Shown here: in pieces, positions 52,223 through 61,660 of the stretch
Position numbering within the stretch: position 1 is the stretch's first letter
How the letters are laid out: the number at the start of each line of letters is the position of its first letter
Assembly: GCF_018398875.1 (NCBI RefSeq)
Contig: NZ_JAGWDK010000004.1
Span: 1-64,000 of the forward strand
DNA: 64,000 bases
Direction: 5' to 3'
Origin: Bradyrhizobium sp. sGM-13
GTDB lineage: Bacteria; Pseudomonadota; Alphaproteobacteria; Rhizobiales; Xanthobacteraceae
Made by a program: the position numbers and the translations under genes
The notes under the pieces: model-generated
What the model was told of the DNA's origin: nothing
Databases searched by the model: none
Seen by the model: only the letters and a program-made list of their open reading frames with translations

Positions 52223-52807
52223 TCAGTCCTGTTTCGGCAGCCGCCCCATCATATAGAACTCGTCGTTCGGGCGCATCGCGGTGACGTTGGCCAGCCGGTT
52301 CGACAGCGCGAAAAAGGCCGAAATGGCCGCGATGTCCCAGATGTCGTCCTCGGAAAAGCCCTGGCCGGCGACCTCGGCAAAATCGGCCTCGGAGACTTCA
52401 TTGGCCGCCCGGCTCACCTTCATGGCGAAGTCGAGCATCGCGCGCTGCCGCGGCGTGATGTCGGCCTTGCGGTAGTTGACCGCGATCTGGTCGGCGATCA
52501 CGGGGTTTTTCGCCCGGACGCGCAGGATCGCGCCGTGGGCAATCACGCAGTAGTGGCACTGATTGGCGGCCGACGTCGCCACCACGATCATCTCGCGCTC
52601 GGCCTTGGTCAGCCCGCTGTCCTTCTCCATCAACGCGTCGTGATAGGCAAAGAAGGCGCGAAACTCGTCGGGCCGGTAGGCCAGCGTGAGGAACACGTTC
52701 GGCACGAAGCCGGACTTCTCCTGCACCGCGAGAATTCGCGTGCGGATATCCTCCGGCAGCTTGTCGATGGCGGGCGGCTGAAATCGTTTGGCGGCAGGCT
52801 TGGACAT
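52223..52807 (-). CDS. AhpD-like/carboxymuconolactone decarboxylase-family peroxidase-related protein
   Basis: This 194-residue protein of the AhpD-like superfamily has the reactive pair in NQCHYCVIAHG (CxxC with a downstream His), as in peroxidase-related enzymes, and an all-helical layout with FVPNVFLTLAYRP near the start. It would reduce peroxides or act as a thiol reductase partner. ATG 52807 gives the normal family length; the frame is open further upstream but without support. Confidence 0.9.
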   Translation of the reverse strand: MSKPAAKRFQPPAIDKLPEDIRTRILAVQEKSGFVPNVFLTLAYRPDEFRAFFAYHDALMEKDSGLTKAEREMIVVATSAANQCHYCVIAHGAILRVRAKNPVIADQIAVNYRKADITPRQRAMLDFAMKVSRAANEVSEADFAEVAGQGFSEDDIWDIAAISAFFALSNRLANVTAMRPNDEFYMMGRLPKQD

Positions 52808-52917
52808 GAAAGGGTTCCGGCTGATGGCCGCGGGATGCGGCGTTGCCGGAACCATATAGCGTTTCGGGAGAAGTGGACACCGCCCCGCGCGGAGCAATCG
52901 CGCGAAACTGTTATGCC

Positions 52918-54702
52918 TCAGCGCAGCGGCCTTTTCAGCAGCGAGAAGCGGTCGGGATCGAGCCCCATCGAGGGCTGCAGCATCGGCGCTTCGACCGGCG
53001 TCATGACGCGGGCGGCAGGGCGATCGTTGATCGAGGGATCGTTCGGCACGTCGCGGTGCGAGGTGGCGCCGCGCCAGCGATCCAGCACGGCCGAGACGAA
53101 ATGCATGTCGTGGCCGGCGGAAACCGACGGCACGGTGGCGATCGTGGCTTCGCTGCGCGGCAATTGATGCACCGGAACCTCCTTGAAGCGCAGCCGCGTC
53201 GGCAGCGCCACGCCTTCGCCGAAGGCCAGGACTTCGCGGGTGCCGAGCGAGGGCACGAACGACAACAGGTTGGCGGCGGCGTCCGAGACCGCCGAGCGCA
53301 AGAGCGCCTGGTCGCGGTCGTTGGCAAGGCGCATCGCAAACAGCGTGTTGCACTGGGAAATGATGGTGGCGTCGAGTTCGGCCGGGCGCTGGGTGACGAG
53401 GCCGAGATAGACGCCGTATTTGCGCCCCTCCTTGGCGATGCGCGACACCGCCTTGCGCGTCGGTCCGAAGCCGATGTTGCGGTCGGCCGAGGCGTAACGA
53501 TGCGCCTCTTCGCAGACGAACAGCAGCGGCGACACGCCATCGCTCCACAGGCCGAAATCGAACGCCATGCGGCACAGCACCGACACCACGGAATCCACGA
53601 CTTCGGCGGGGAAGCCGGCGAGCTGCATGATGGTCATCGGCCGGCCGTTGGCAGGCAGCCGGAACAGATGGCTGATGACTTCCGCCATGGTGTCGCCGCC
53701 GACATTGGCGTTGTCGAACATGAAGGCGTAGCGCGGATCGTTGCGCACGGTCTCGATGCGCGAGATCAGCTTGTGATAGATGATGCGCGAGGAGCGGTTC
53801 TCCAGCTTGCCCATCCGCTCGTCGATCAGCGAGATCAGGTCGACGAGGCGATATGGCACCGGCGTATCGACGGTGTAGACGCCCGACTTGGGATCCATGC
53901 GCTTGAGCCCGAGCCGGTCGGAGTTCTGATACTGGGTATAGATGCCCTTCGCCATCGGAATGACTTCGGCCAGGACGTCGAGCTCTTCCGGCACGCCCGG
54001 GCGGCCGCCGAACAGCACGTCGACGATCTCTTCGAAATTGAACAGCCAGAACGGCAGTTTCAAATTGCGCGGGTTCATTACGACCGCGCGATCGCCGAAG
54101 CAGCGGCCATATTCGTTGTGCACGTCGAGCAGGAAAACCCGCAGGTTCGGCCGCGCCTTCAGAATCTCGTTGAGCAGGAGCGACACGCTGGTCGATTTAC
54201 CGACGCCGGTGGAGCCGAGGACCGCGAAGTGCTTGGAGAGCATCTCCTCGACGTCGACATAGGCGATCACCGAACGGTCCTGCTGCAGGGTGCCGACATT
54301 GATCTGGTCCGACCCGCTCGGCGCATAGACGGTGCGAAGGTCCTGGGCGGTGACGAGGTCGACGGCGTCGCCGATCGTCGGATAATTGGTGACGCCGCGT
54401 TGGAATTTCGGGCGGTCGCCGCCGAAAATTTCGCCGAGCAGGTCGACCGATGCGGTCGCGATGTATTCATCAGAACTTGGCTGATTCTCGCACGACACCT
54501 CGGTAATCATGGCGATGATGGTGGTGGTTGTCGCACAGCGAATACTGATGAAGCGGCCGACGGTGGCGCGCACTTCGGAAAGAGGCATCTGGCCTGTCGC
54601 CAGAAGTCCGACCCGGGCGAGGGAGCCGCGCACGGAAATCACACGTCCGAAGGATGTCACGGTGTTGAACCTGGATCTCATGAATTGGGGTCTGGCCAGC
54701 AT
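52918..54702 (-). CDS. HerA-type hexameric ATPase (DUF87)
   Basis: This 594-residue P-loop ATPase of the HerA/FtsK-like group has an N-terminal beta-barrel (about residues 1-130), Walker A GSTGVGKSTS at about residue 170, and a Walker B/Glu LLFVCEEAHRY at about residue 390, followed by an arginine-rich sensor region. HerA proteins translocate DNA, often with the NurA nuclease, in repair; standalone forms also occur in antiphage systems. No nuclease or other defence gene is adjacent, so a defence role is not supported here. Confidence 0.88.
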   Translation of the reverse strand: MLARPQFMRSRFNTVTSFGRVISVRGSLARVGLLATGQMPLSEVRATVGRFISIRCATTTTIIAMITEVSCENQPSSDEYIATASVDLLGEIFGGDRPKFQRGVTNYPTIGDAVDLVTAQDLRTVYAPSGSDQINVGTLQQDRSVIAYVDVEEMLSKHFAVLGSTGVGKSTSVSLLLNEILKARPNLRVFLLDVHNEYGRCFGDRAVVMNPRNLKLPFWLFNFEEIVDVLFGGRPGVPEELDVLAEVIPMAKGIYTQYQNSDRLGLKRMDPKSGVYTVDTPVPYRLVDLISLIDERMGKLENRSSRIIYHKLISRIETVRNDPRYAFMFDNANVGGDTMAEVISHLFRLPANGRPMTIMQLAGFPAEVVDSVVSVLCRMAFDFGLWSDGVSPLLFVCEEAHRYASADRNIGFGPTRKAVSRIAKEGRKYGVYLGLVTQRPAELDATIISQCNTLFAMRLANDRDQALLRSAVSDAAANLLSFVPSLGTREVLAFGEGVALPTRLRFKEVPVHQLPRSEATIATVPSVSAGHDMHFVSAVLDRWRGATSHRDVPNDPSINDRPAARVMTPVEAPMLQPSMGLDPDRFSLLKRPLR

Positions 54703-55056
54703 TATGGGCGGTCCCGACTAGCGAAACGGTTAAACCGGCGTGGTTCCGTATCAGCTAAATCAGCGGCATCCCGGTCAGGATGCGTATTTGCAGCGGAGTC
54801 CGATCTCACGCTCCGATTGCGAGTTAGGCTTGGAAAATCAGGGTTTTCTCGCATTTGCTGGGTCGCGCGAGCGCTGCTGCGAATTAATCTTTCGTTTACC
54901 ATTTCGAAGGAGAGGACATCCGATCGGCGATGAATGCTCTCGTACCGCGCCAGGGCCATGTCGGCTGCCTTAAGACGTCGTCTGCTCGAAACGCGGCTGC
55001 TTGAAACGAGGGGTCCAGCTTGCTATCCAGTTCTTCATAACAAGAAACAGGGCAGG
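54703..55056. other. Divergent intergenic region between herA-like and MFS genes
   Basis: No gene or strong palindrome was found. The MFS frame is open from 54934, but the upstream part lacks membrane-protein character and a good start, so it is treated as non-coding. Confidence 0.35.
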
Positions 55057-56346
55057 GTGGACCGCGATGAATCGCGACAACGCATCTTGAGCGAGCCTGC
55101 GCGATCTTCCGCGCTCGCACCATTCCGCGTCAGGAACTACCGCTTTCAATGGCCGGCTGATCTGCTCACCTCGTGTGCATTCGAGATGGAGCTGCTCATT
55201 CTCGGCTGGTACGTGCTGGTCGAGACCGGTTCGGTCCTGCTGCTTACTCTGTTCGCCTCACTCGGCTATGTCGGTACGCTGGTAGCGCCGATGTTCGGCG
55301 TCGTCGGCGACCGCATCGGTCATCGCGATCTGTTAGGCGCGATGCGCGCGACCTACGCGGTGCTGGCGGCCGTGCTGATGACCTTGGCGCTGTCCGGCCA
55401 CCTCGCGCCGATTTTTGTTTTTGTCATCGCAGCCGTGATGGGCATCGTTCGCCCATCGGATCTTGGCGTGCGTGGCGCGTTGGTTGCGACCATCATGCCG
55501 CATGGCCAGTTGATTGGGGCGATCAGCATCTCGCGCACGACGATGGATACCGCGCGAATCGCCGGCGCGCTGAGCGGTGCCGGCCTGTTTGCCTCGCTCG
55601 GCATGGGGCCGGCCTATATGGCGATCGTCTGCCTCTATCTCACCGCGACCGCGCTGACGCTGTGCATCGTAGCGCCGGCAAAGTCGCACGCGGCGGGCGA
55701 GGCTTCTGGCGAGGCGTTGCAGCGTTCGCCGCTGCGCGATCTCAAGGAGGGGGTCGCCTATGTCTGGACCACGCCGCGGATGCAGGCCGCGCTCTGGGTG
55801 GCCTTTCTGGCCAACCTCACGGCCTATCCGCTCTCCAACGGCCTGCTGCCCTACATCGCCAAGGCGATCTACGGTACCAACCAGACCGGGCTTGGCTATC
55901 TGTCGGCAAGTTTTGCGATCGGCTCGCTGGCCGGTTCGATCGTGTTGAGCCTGATCCGCGATATCCGGGTGGCGCGGCTGATGATCGGCGCCACCGTCGT
56001 CTGGTACGCGACCTTGCTGGTGTTTGTGCAGATGCAGACAGTGCCGACCGCGATCGTGTGCCTGGTGGTGGCGGGCTTTTCGCAAAGCCTCGCCATGATC
56101 TCGATCGCCGTCATCCTGATGCGGACCGCGACCGAGAATTTCCGCGGCCGGGTGATGGGCGTGCGCATGATGGTGATCTACGGCCTGCCGATCGGCCTGT
56201 TGGCCGCCGGCAGCCTGATCGACGAGATCGGATTTGCGGCGACCGGCACGGTCTATGCGGCGGCTGGTCTGGCGCTGATGCTGGCGATCGTGCTGCACTG
56301 GCGCGCCGATCTCTGGCACGTGCATGCACCGGCGAATGCGCGATGA
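55057..56346 (+). CDS. Major facilitator superfamily transporter
   Basis: This MFS protein is about 429 residues with roughly 12 helices, of the MFS_3 (enterobactin-exporter-like) type: the first helix follows FRVRNYRFQWPADLL, the motif-A-like loop reads GVVGDRIGHRDLLGAMRA, and the second half begins around LWVAFLANLTAYPLSNGLL. The start is uncertain: GTG 55057 is used, but TTG 55087 or an earlier codon is possible. The substrate is unknown. It converges on the frameshifted Bug gene. Confidence 0.8.
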   Translation: MDRDESRQRILSEPARSSALAPFRVRNYRFQWPADLLTSCAFEMELLILGWYVLVETGSVLLLTLFASLGYVGTLVAPMFGVVGDRIGHRDLLGAMRATYAVLAAVLMTLALSGHLAPIFVFVIAAVMGIVRPSDLGVRGALVATIMPHGQLIGAISISRTTMDTARIAGALSGAGLFASLGMGPAYMAIVCLYLTATALTLCIVAPAKSHAAGEASGEALQRSPLRDLKEGVAYVWTTPRMQAALWVAFLANLTAYPLSNGLLPYIAKAIYGTNQTGLGYLSASFAIGSLAGSIVLSLIRDIRVARLMIGATVVWYATLLVFVQMQTVPTAIVCLVVAGFSQSLAMISIAVILMRTATENFRGRVMGVRMMVIYGLPIGLLAAGSLIDEIGFAATGTVYAAAGLALMLAIVLHWRADLWHVHAPANAR

Positions 56347-56374
56347 TCTGACCGCGCAAGCCGGCTCGACGATC

Positions 56375-57348
56375 TCACTGCACCTTGATATTCGCCTCCT
56401 TCAGCACCGGCTCCCACTTCGCGGCTTCGGCGCGCATGAAGGCATCGAAATCCTTGGGCGAATTGCCGACCGGCGTGGCGCCCATTTTTTCCAGCGCGGT
56501 CAGAACTACCGAATCCTTCAAGGCGGCGGCAAGGTCGGCGTGGATCTTGGCAACCAGGTCGGGCGCCATGCCGGCCGGGCCGAGAAAACCCCACCAAACC
56601 GAGGCGTCATAGCCGGGCCGGCTTCCGCGACCGTTGGAATATCGGGCAACGCCTTCGAGCGCTGGGCTGTCGTCACAGCAAGGGCGCGCACGGCGTTGCC
56701 TTCGAGCTGGCCGACCACTTCGGGCAGCGGGTTGACGCTCATGGGAATCTCGCCCGCGATCACGGCCGTGAGGGCAGGGGCACCGCCCTTGTAGGGGATC
56801 GCCTGGATCTTCACCTTGGCCATGTAGTTGAGGAGCTCACCGGCCAGATGCGCCGAGGTGCCGTTGCCGGACATGCCGTATGACAATGACTCCGGCCTTG
56901 CCCGCGCTGTCGCCAGCAACTCCCGCAAATTCTTCGCTGAGCTGGTTTTGGATACCACGATCGCCAGCGGCGAATAGGCGATCTCGCTGATGGCGGTGAA
57001 GTCCTTGCAGGTGTCGTAGGGCAATTTTGGATAGAAGAACTGGTTCAGCGGATGGCCGCTGGCGACCAGGATCAGCGTGTAGCCGTCCGGCGCCGATTGC
57101 GTGAGCGCTTGCGAGGCAATGATTCCGCCGGCGCCCGGACGATTTTCAATGACGGGCTGCTGCCCCCAGGTCTTCGACAGCGATTGCCCGAGCGTGCGCG
57201 CCAGCACGTCGACCGCGCCGCCGGCAGCGTAGGGCACCAGGATTCGCACCGGCTTGGTCGGGAACGGCTCCGCATACACGTTCGTGCCGGCCAGCGAAAA
57301 CAGGGCGGCGGCGACGATGGTGCGGATGAATGCTTTGCGTGGGATCAT
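56375..57348 (-). pseudogene. Bug/TctC solute-binding protein gene with a frameshift
   Basis: The minus strand encodes a Bug protein with a signal peptide (SLAGTNVYA), FPTKPVRILVPYAAGG and GAGGIIASQALTQSAPDGYTL. Around 56610-56620 the reading frame breaks: after IPTVAEAGP the frame goes off, whereas the -1/+1 neighbouring frame continues with the family ending YDASVWWGFLGPAGMAPDLVAKIH...IKVQ. One missing base explains it. It may be a pseudogene or a sequencing error; an intact gene would run 57348 to 56375. It is divergent from the tetR gene. Confidence 0.8.
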
Positions 57349-57500
57349 GAGAAAAGGTCCTCGTTTGCTGGGCGTATCACTAGAGAAATTCATGCGTGCC
57401 AACCTGGTGGCGCTGCGCCATCAGGCGGCTCTCCCTTGTCATTTCGGCCTGTCGCGGTGGTTGGCCCGTCCACTTAGATGTTTGTTGACTAGACCTGATA

Positions 57501-57520
57501 TTTTGTACAAACGTACAAAA
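57501..57520. promoter_or_regulatory. TetR operator between the Bug gene and tetR
   Basis: TTTTGTAC-AAAC-GTACAAAA is a perfect inverted repeat with 8-bp arms and a 4-bp spacer, 24 bp upstream of the tetR ATG and within the divergent promoter of the Bug gene. It is a clear candidate binding site of the adjacent TetR-family protein. Confidence 0.75.
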
Positions 57521-57543
57521 CTCGAGAGCGGAAAGCAAATGCC

Positions 57544-58269
57544 ATGACGCGAAACCCCAATATGCGGGAAGCCATCCTGAGCGCGGCCGAGCTGTTGTTC
57601 TCGACGCGCGGTTTCAATGCCGTGTCGATCCGCGACATTGCGCTGGAGGCGGGCGCCAACCCCGGCAGCATCACCTATCACTTCAAGAGCAAGGACGGGC
57701 TGCTGCTCGAAATTTACAAGCGGCATTGCGGCCCGATGAACAAGCGCCGCATCGAACTGCTGGTCGCGGCAAAGCGCGTGCGCGACATTCAGGACCGGCT
57801 GGAAGCGATCGTGCGCGCCTATGTGCAGCCGGCGTTTTCGTCGAGCAGCGATCTTGCCGGCGGCGGGGCGCGATTCACGCGGCTGCGCGCGGTGATGTCG
57901 GCCGAAGGCAATGCGGTGGTGGGGCGCATCATCGCGGAAATCTTCGACGACACCACCAACGCATTCATCGATGCCATCGCGGAAAGCCTGCCGCATCTGC
58001 CGCGCACGACGATCGTGTGGCGGTCGCAGTTCCTGCTCGGCGCGCTCTATTACACCCTCGTCAACCCGGAGCGGGTGACGCGGCTGTCCCGCGGCGAAGC
58101 CGATGGTGCCGACATGGCGGAAGCGATCGAGCAGATCGTCTCGGCGACGGTCGCCTCGTTGCAGGCATCCGACGTCGATCATGTCGACGGCGCGTCACGC
58201 CGGATCAAGCCAACACAACCGCACGCGGTGGGTGCCGTTCGAAAGCGGAAAGAAAATCCATCCGACTAG
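57544..58269 (+). CDS. TetR-family transcriptional regulator
   Basis: This 241-residue regulator has an N-terminal helix-turn-helix in FSTRGFNAVSIRDIALEAGANPGSITYHFKSKDGLLLEIY, the standard TetR form, and a ligand-binding C-terminal domain ending in a Lys-rich tail. The divergent operator at 57501-57520 and the catabolic genes immediately downstream on the same strand suggest it controls the aromatic cluster and itself. Confidence 0.92.
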   Translation: MTRNPNMREAILSAAELLFSTRGFNAVSIRDIALEAGANPGSITYHFKSKDGLLLEIYKRHCGPMNKRRIELLVAAKRVRDIQDRLEAIVRAYVQPAFSSSSDLAGGGARFTRLRAVMSAEGNAVVGRIIAEIFDDTTNAFIDAIAESLPHLPRTTIVWRSQFLLGALYYTLVNPERVTRLSRGEADGADMAEAIEQIVSATVASLQASDVDHVDGASRRIKPTQPHAVGAVRKRKENPSD

Positions 58270-58301
58270 ACCTGCCCGAACCGAGCACTGCAGAAGGCAC
58301 C

Positions 58302-59171
58302 ATGAACAAGCCCACAATTCCCGGACCCGATCCCAACACGCGAACGCCGAAGTTCAAGCTTCCGGCGCTGGCGTGTGACGCGCACACCCATATCTTCGGC
58401 CCCGGCGACAAATATCCTTACGCACCCGGACGGCCCTATACGCCGCCGGACGCGCCGCTCGAGGATTTCCGGGCGCTGCACAGGAAGCTCGGAATCGGCC
58501 GCGCCGTCATCGTCAATGCCAGCGTGCATGGCACAGACAATCGCGTGGCGCTCGATGCCATTGCCGTCAGCAACGGGACCTTTCGCGCTGTCGCCAATAT
58601 CGACGATACCATCACCGAGCGCGGCCTTCGCGAGCTGCACGAGGGAGGTTTCCGCGGCTGCCGCTTCAACTTCGTCCGTCATCTCGGCGGGGTGCCCGAC
58701 ATGGCGGCGTTCCATCGTATCGTCGCGATGGTCGCGCCGCTCGGCTGGCACATCGACCTGCATTTCGACGCGATCGACTTGCCTGAATATGCCGAGATGC
58801 TGGCAAAATTGCCGCTGCGCTACACCATCGATCACATGGGGCGCGTCAAAGCATCCGACGGTCTCGACCAGCTTCCGTTCCGGACGCTGATCGACCTGAT
58901 GAAGCGTGACGAGAAATGCTGGGTGAAGGTGTGCGGTTGCGAGCGGGTGTCCTCCGGCGGGCCACCATTCCACGACGCGGTGCCGTTCGCGCGCCGCATC
59001 GTCGAGACGGCGCCGGAGCGCGTGATCTGGGGAACCGACTGGCCGCATCCCAATGTGAAGGTGATGCCCAACGATGGCGATCTGGTCGATCTCATTCCGC
59101 TGTTTGCCCCGGAACCGGAACTGCAGCAGAAGATTCTGGTCGACAATCCGGCGCGGCTGTTCGAGTTTTGA
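58302..59171 (+). CDS. 2-pyrone-4,6-dicarboxylate hydrolase-like amidohydrolase (LigI-like)
   Basis: This 289-residue amidohydrolase resembles LigI, which opens the lactone 2-pyrone-4,6-dicarboxylate to 4-oxalomesaconate. The metal/catalytic motifs are LACDAHTHIFGPGDKYPY near the start, HIDLHFDA, TIDHMGR and VIWGTDWPHPNV. Neighbouring GalB- and aldolase-like genes act on the next two compounds of that pathway, which supports a lactonase role. It starts 33 bp after tetR. Confidence 0.85.
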   Translation: MNKPTIPGPDPNTRTPKFKLPALACDAHTHIFGPGDKYPYAPGRPYTPPDAPLEDFRALHRKLGIGRAVIVNASVHGTDNRVALDAIAVSNGTFRAVANIDDTITERGLRELHEGGFRGCRFNFVRHLGGVPDMAAFHRIVAMVAPLGWHIDLHFDAIDLPEYAEMLAKLPLRYTIDHMGRVKASDGLDQLPFRTLIDLMKRDEKCWVKVCGCERVSSGGPPFHDAVPFARRIVETAPERVIWGTDWPHPNVKVMPNDGDLVDLIPLFAPEPELQQKILVDNPARLFEF

Positions 59172-59184
59172 AGGAGCGCGTGCG

Positions 59185-60189
59185 ATGGCGAACAAACGAC
59201 AGCAGTATTGCTTAAGCCGGCGCCACGCGTTGTTCGCCGGCATGGCGGCGCTGGCGGCAGCGCTGTTGCTGCCGCAAATCGCCCGCGCGCAAAGCTATCC
59301 GAACCGACCGGTGCGGCTGATCCTGCCGTTCGGCGCGGGCGGCGTCGCCGACGTCACGGCGCGGCTCGTTACCGAAACACTCGGCGAAAAGCTCGGTCAC
59401 CGCTTCGTCATCGAGAACATGCCGGGCGCCGGGGGTATCAACGCGGTGCGCGCTGTGCTGTCCGCGCCCGCGGACGGCCATACGCTGGCGCTGTTCAGCA
59501 ATGGCACCGCGATTTCCGTATCGCTGTTCAAGAACCTGACGTTCAACCCGGTGACCGATTTCGTTCCGGTTTCGAGCATGGGCTATTTCGACTTCATCTT
59601 CGTGACGCAAGCCGGTTCGCCGTATCCCGCGATGGCTGACTTCATCAAGGCAGCGAAGCAAAAGCCCGGCACACTCAATGTCGGCACCATCAATGTCGGA
59701 TCGACCCAGAACCTCGCCGCGCAATTGTTCAAATCGACCGCCGGCGTCGATGTTACGATCGTGCCGTTCCGCAGTTCGCCCGAGGTGCTGATCGCGCTGT
59801 TGCGTGGCGATATTCAGATGGCGATCGAAAATTACAGCGCAGTGCGATCGCATATTGCCGACAAGGCGGCGATTGCCGTGTCGTCTTCGGGGCCGGTGCG
59901 CACCACGTTCCTGCCCGACGTGCCGACGGTGAAGGAAGCCGGCGGCGGGAATTTCGAGGCGCGGTCCTGGAACGCGATCTTTGCGCCGAAGGGCACGCCG
60001 CCGGAGGTGATCAGGGCGCTCAACGCCGCGCTGCGCGACGTGCTCGAGACGCCCGACTTGAAGAAGCGCGCGCTCGATCTCGGCATCGAAGCCAAGGCCA
60101 GCTCGCCCGAGGAAATCCAGGAACGGCTGAAGGCCGATATCGACAAATGGGCTGATGTGATCGAGCGGGCCGGAATTGCCAAACAGTAG
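59185..60189 (+). CDS. Bug/TctC-family periplasmic solute-binding protein
   Basis: This 334-residue exported protein has a signal with a basic n-region CLSRRHALFAGMAALAAALL ending in IARAQ, then the Bug-family start YPNRPVRLILPFGAGGVADVTAR and ENMPGAGGINAVRAVL. ATG 59185 has GAAGGAG about 10 bp upstream. It lies inside the aromatic catabolic cluster and probably captures the cluster's substrate for an unseen TctAB. Confidence 0.92.
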   Translation: MANKRQQYCLSRRHALFAGMAALAAALLLPQIARAQSYPNRPVRLILPFGAGGVADVTARLVTETLGEKLGHRFVIENMPGAGGINAVRAVLSAPADGHTLALFSNGTAISVSLFKNLTFNPVTDFVPVSSMGYFDFIFVTQAGSPYPAMADFIKAAKQKPGTLNVGTINVGSTQNLAAQLFKSTAGVDVTIVPFRSSPEVLIALLRGDIQMAIENYSAVRSHIADKAAIAVSSSGPVRTTFLPDVPTVKEAGGGNFEARSWNAIFAPKGTPPEVIRALNAALRDVLETPDLKKRALDLGIEAKASSPEEIQERLKADIDKWADVIERAGIAKQ

Positions 60190-60244
60190 TCATGCTGCCG
60201 GTGCGGCCGGCAATGTGCAACAATCGAAGGAGGAAATCCCGATC

Positions 60245-60970
60245 ATGAGCAATGCTGGAAAAACGGGCCTCGTGGTTACGGCGCATCCCGGTGATTTCGT
60301 CTGGCGCGCGGGCGGCGCGATCGCGCTGCACGCGAGGAAGGGCTACCGCATCAAGATCGCGTGCCTCTCATTCGGCGAGCGCGGCGAAAGCCAGTTCGCC
60401 TGGAAAGAGTCCGGCGCGACGATGGACAAGGTGAAGGCCGGAAGGCGCGACGAGGCGCAGCGCGCGGCGGAGATGCTGGGCGCGGAAATCGAGTTCTTCG
60501 ACGCCGGAGATTATCCGCTGCGGCTGACGGATAAGCATTTCGACCGTATGGTCGATATCTACCGCGAGCTCAATCCGTCCTTCGTGCTGACCCATGCGCT
60601 GGAGGATCCCTATAATTTCGATCATCCGAACGCGGCGCACTTCGCGCAGGAAACCCGCGTGGTCGCGCAGGCGATGGGTCACAAGCCCGGCGCCAAATAC
60701 ACCTATTCGGCGCCGCCGGTGTTCCTGTTCGAGCCGCATCAGCCGGAGATGTGCAACTTCAAGCCGCAGGTGATCCTCAACATCGACGAGGTCTGGGATA
60801 TCAAGCGCAAGACGTTCGAAATTCTCGCGGCCCAGAAGCACCTGTGGGCCTATTACGAGCGGGTCGCGCTGCAGCGGGGCGTGCAGGGTGGCCGCAACAC
60901 CGGCAAGCCAATGACCTATGGCGAGGCCTATCAGCGGCTGTTTCCGATGGCGATGGAGGAGCTGGCATGA
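60245..60970 (+). CDS. galB: GalB-like 4-oxalomesaconate hydratase (PIG-L family)
   Basis: This 241-residue protein of the PIG-L/LmbE metal family belongs to the branch of GalB, which hydrates 4-oxalomesaconate to 4-carboxy-4-hydroxy-2-oxoadipate. Distinctive features are [40 protein letters not shown] and the ending [12 protein letters not shown]. It starts with a strong GAAGGAGG and overlaps the aldolase gene by 4 bp. Confidence 0.88.
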   Translation: MSNAGKTGLVVTAHPGDFVWRAGGAIALHARKGYRIKIACLSFGERGESQFAWKESGATMDKVKAGRRDEAQRAAEMLGAEIEFFDAGDYPLRLTDKHFDRMVDIYRELNPSFVLTHALEDPYNFDHPNAAHFAQETRVVAQAMGHKPGAKYTYSAPPVFLFEPHQPEMCNFKPQVILNIDEVWDIKRKTFEILAAQKHLWAYYERVALQRGVQGGRNTGKPMTYGEAYQRLFPMAMEELA

Positions 60971-61659
60971 AGACGGTCGTCGTCCGCAATATCAAGCGCA
61001 CCGAGCCCGAGTTCGTGAAACGGCTCGGCGCGCTCGGCGTCGCCACCGCGCATGAGGCCTATGGCCGCTTCGGGCTGATGAAGCCCTATATGCGCCCGGT
61101 GTGGAGCGGTGCAGAGACGGCAGGCACCGCCGTGACCGTGCTGGCGCAGCCCGGCGACAACTGGATGATCCATGTTGCGGTGGAGCAGTGCCAGCCCGGC
61201 GATATTCTGGTGGTCGGCTGCACGACCGACAACACCGACGGCATGTTCGGTGATCTGCTGGCCACCTCATTGATGGCGCGCGGCGTCAAGGGCCTTGTCA
61301 TCGATGCCGGCGTTCGCGACGCCAAATCGCTTCGCGAAATGGGCTTTCCAGTATGGTCGAAGGCGATCTCGGCCAAGGGGACGGTGAAGGCGACGCTCGG
61401 CGCCGTCAACGTTCCCGTCGTTTGCGCCGGGATCAATGTGGTGCCGGGCGATGTGGTCGTCGCCGATGACGATGGCGTCGTGGTGATAGGACGCAAGGAC
61501 GCCGCCGATGTCGTCGTCAAGGGCGAGAAGCGCGTAGCCGACGAAGACGGCAAGCGCAAGCAACTCGCCGCGGGCGTGCTCGGGCTTGATATGTACAAGA
61601 TGCGCGAGCCGCTGGCGAAGGCCGGGCTCGTCTATGTCGACGAGCTGGAGGAGGACTGA
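60967..61659 (+). CDS. galC: 4-carboxy-4-hydroxy-2-oxoadipate aldolase (LigK/GalC-like)
   Basis: This 230-residue protein of the RraA-like class II aldolase family cleaves 4-carboxy-4-hydroxy-2-oxoadipate to pyruvate and oxaloacetate. Typical blocks are [20 protein letters not shown], the [24 protein letters not shown] core and [18 protein letters not shown]. The ATGA overlap with galB indicates coupling. This is the last step of the protocatechuate/gallate 4,5-cleavage route. Confidence 0.9.
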   Translation: MKTVVVRNIKRTEPEFVKRLGALGVATAHEAYGRFGLMKPYMRPVWSGAETAGTAVTVLAQPGDNWMIHVAVEQCQPGDILVVGCTTDNTDGMFGDLLATSLMARGVKGLVIDAGVRDAKSLREMGFPVWSKAISAKGTVKATLGAVNVPVVCAGINVVPGDVVVADDDGVVVIGRKDAADVVVKGEKRVADEDGKRKQLAAGVLGLDMYKMREPLAKAGLVYVDELEED

Positions 61660-61660
61660 G

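Noticed and set aside
51716..53167. 483-codon plus-strand open frame
   Set aside because: It lies opposite the small membrane protein and AhpD-like genes and has no domain; it is an antisense shadow.
52918..54702. HerA-type ATPase as part of an antiphage system
   Set aside because: No nuclease, SIR2, DUF4297 or other defence gene is adjacent; both neighbours are housekeeping-type genes.
52843..54933. 696-codon plus-strand open frame opposite the HerA-type gene
   Set aside because: It mirrors the real minus-strand gene, has no recognisable domain and reflects the GC-rich codon pattern on the opposite strand.
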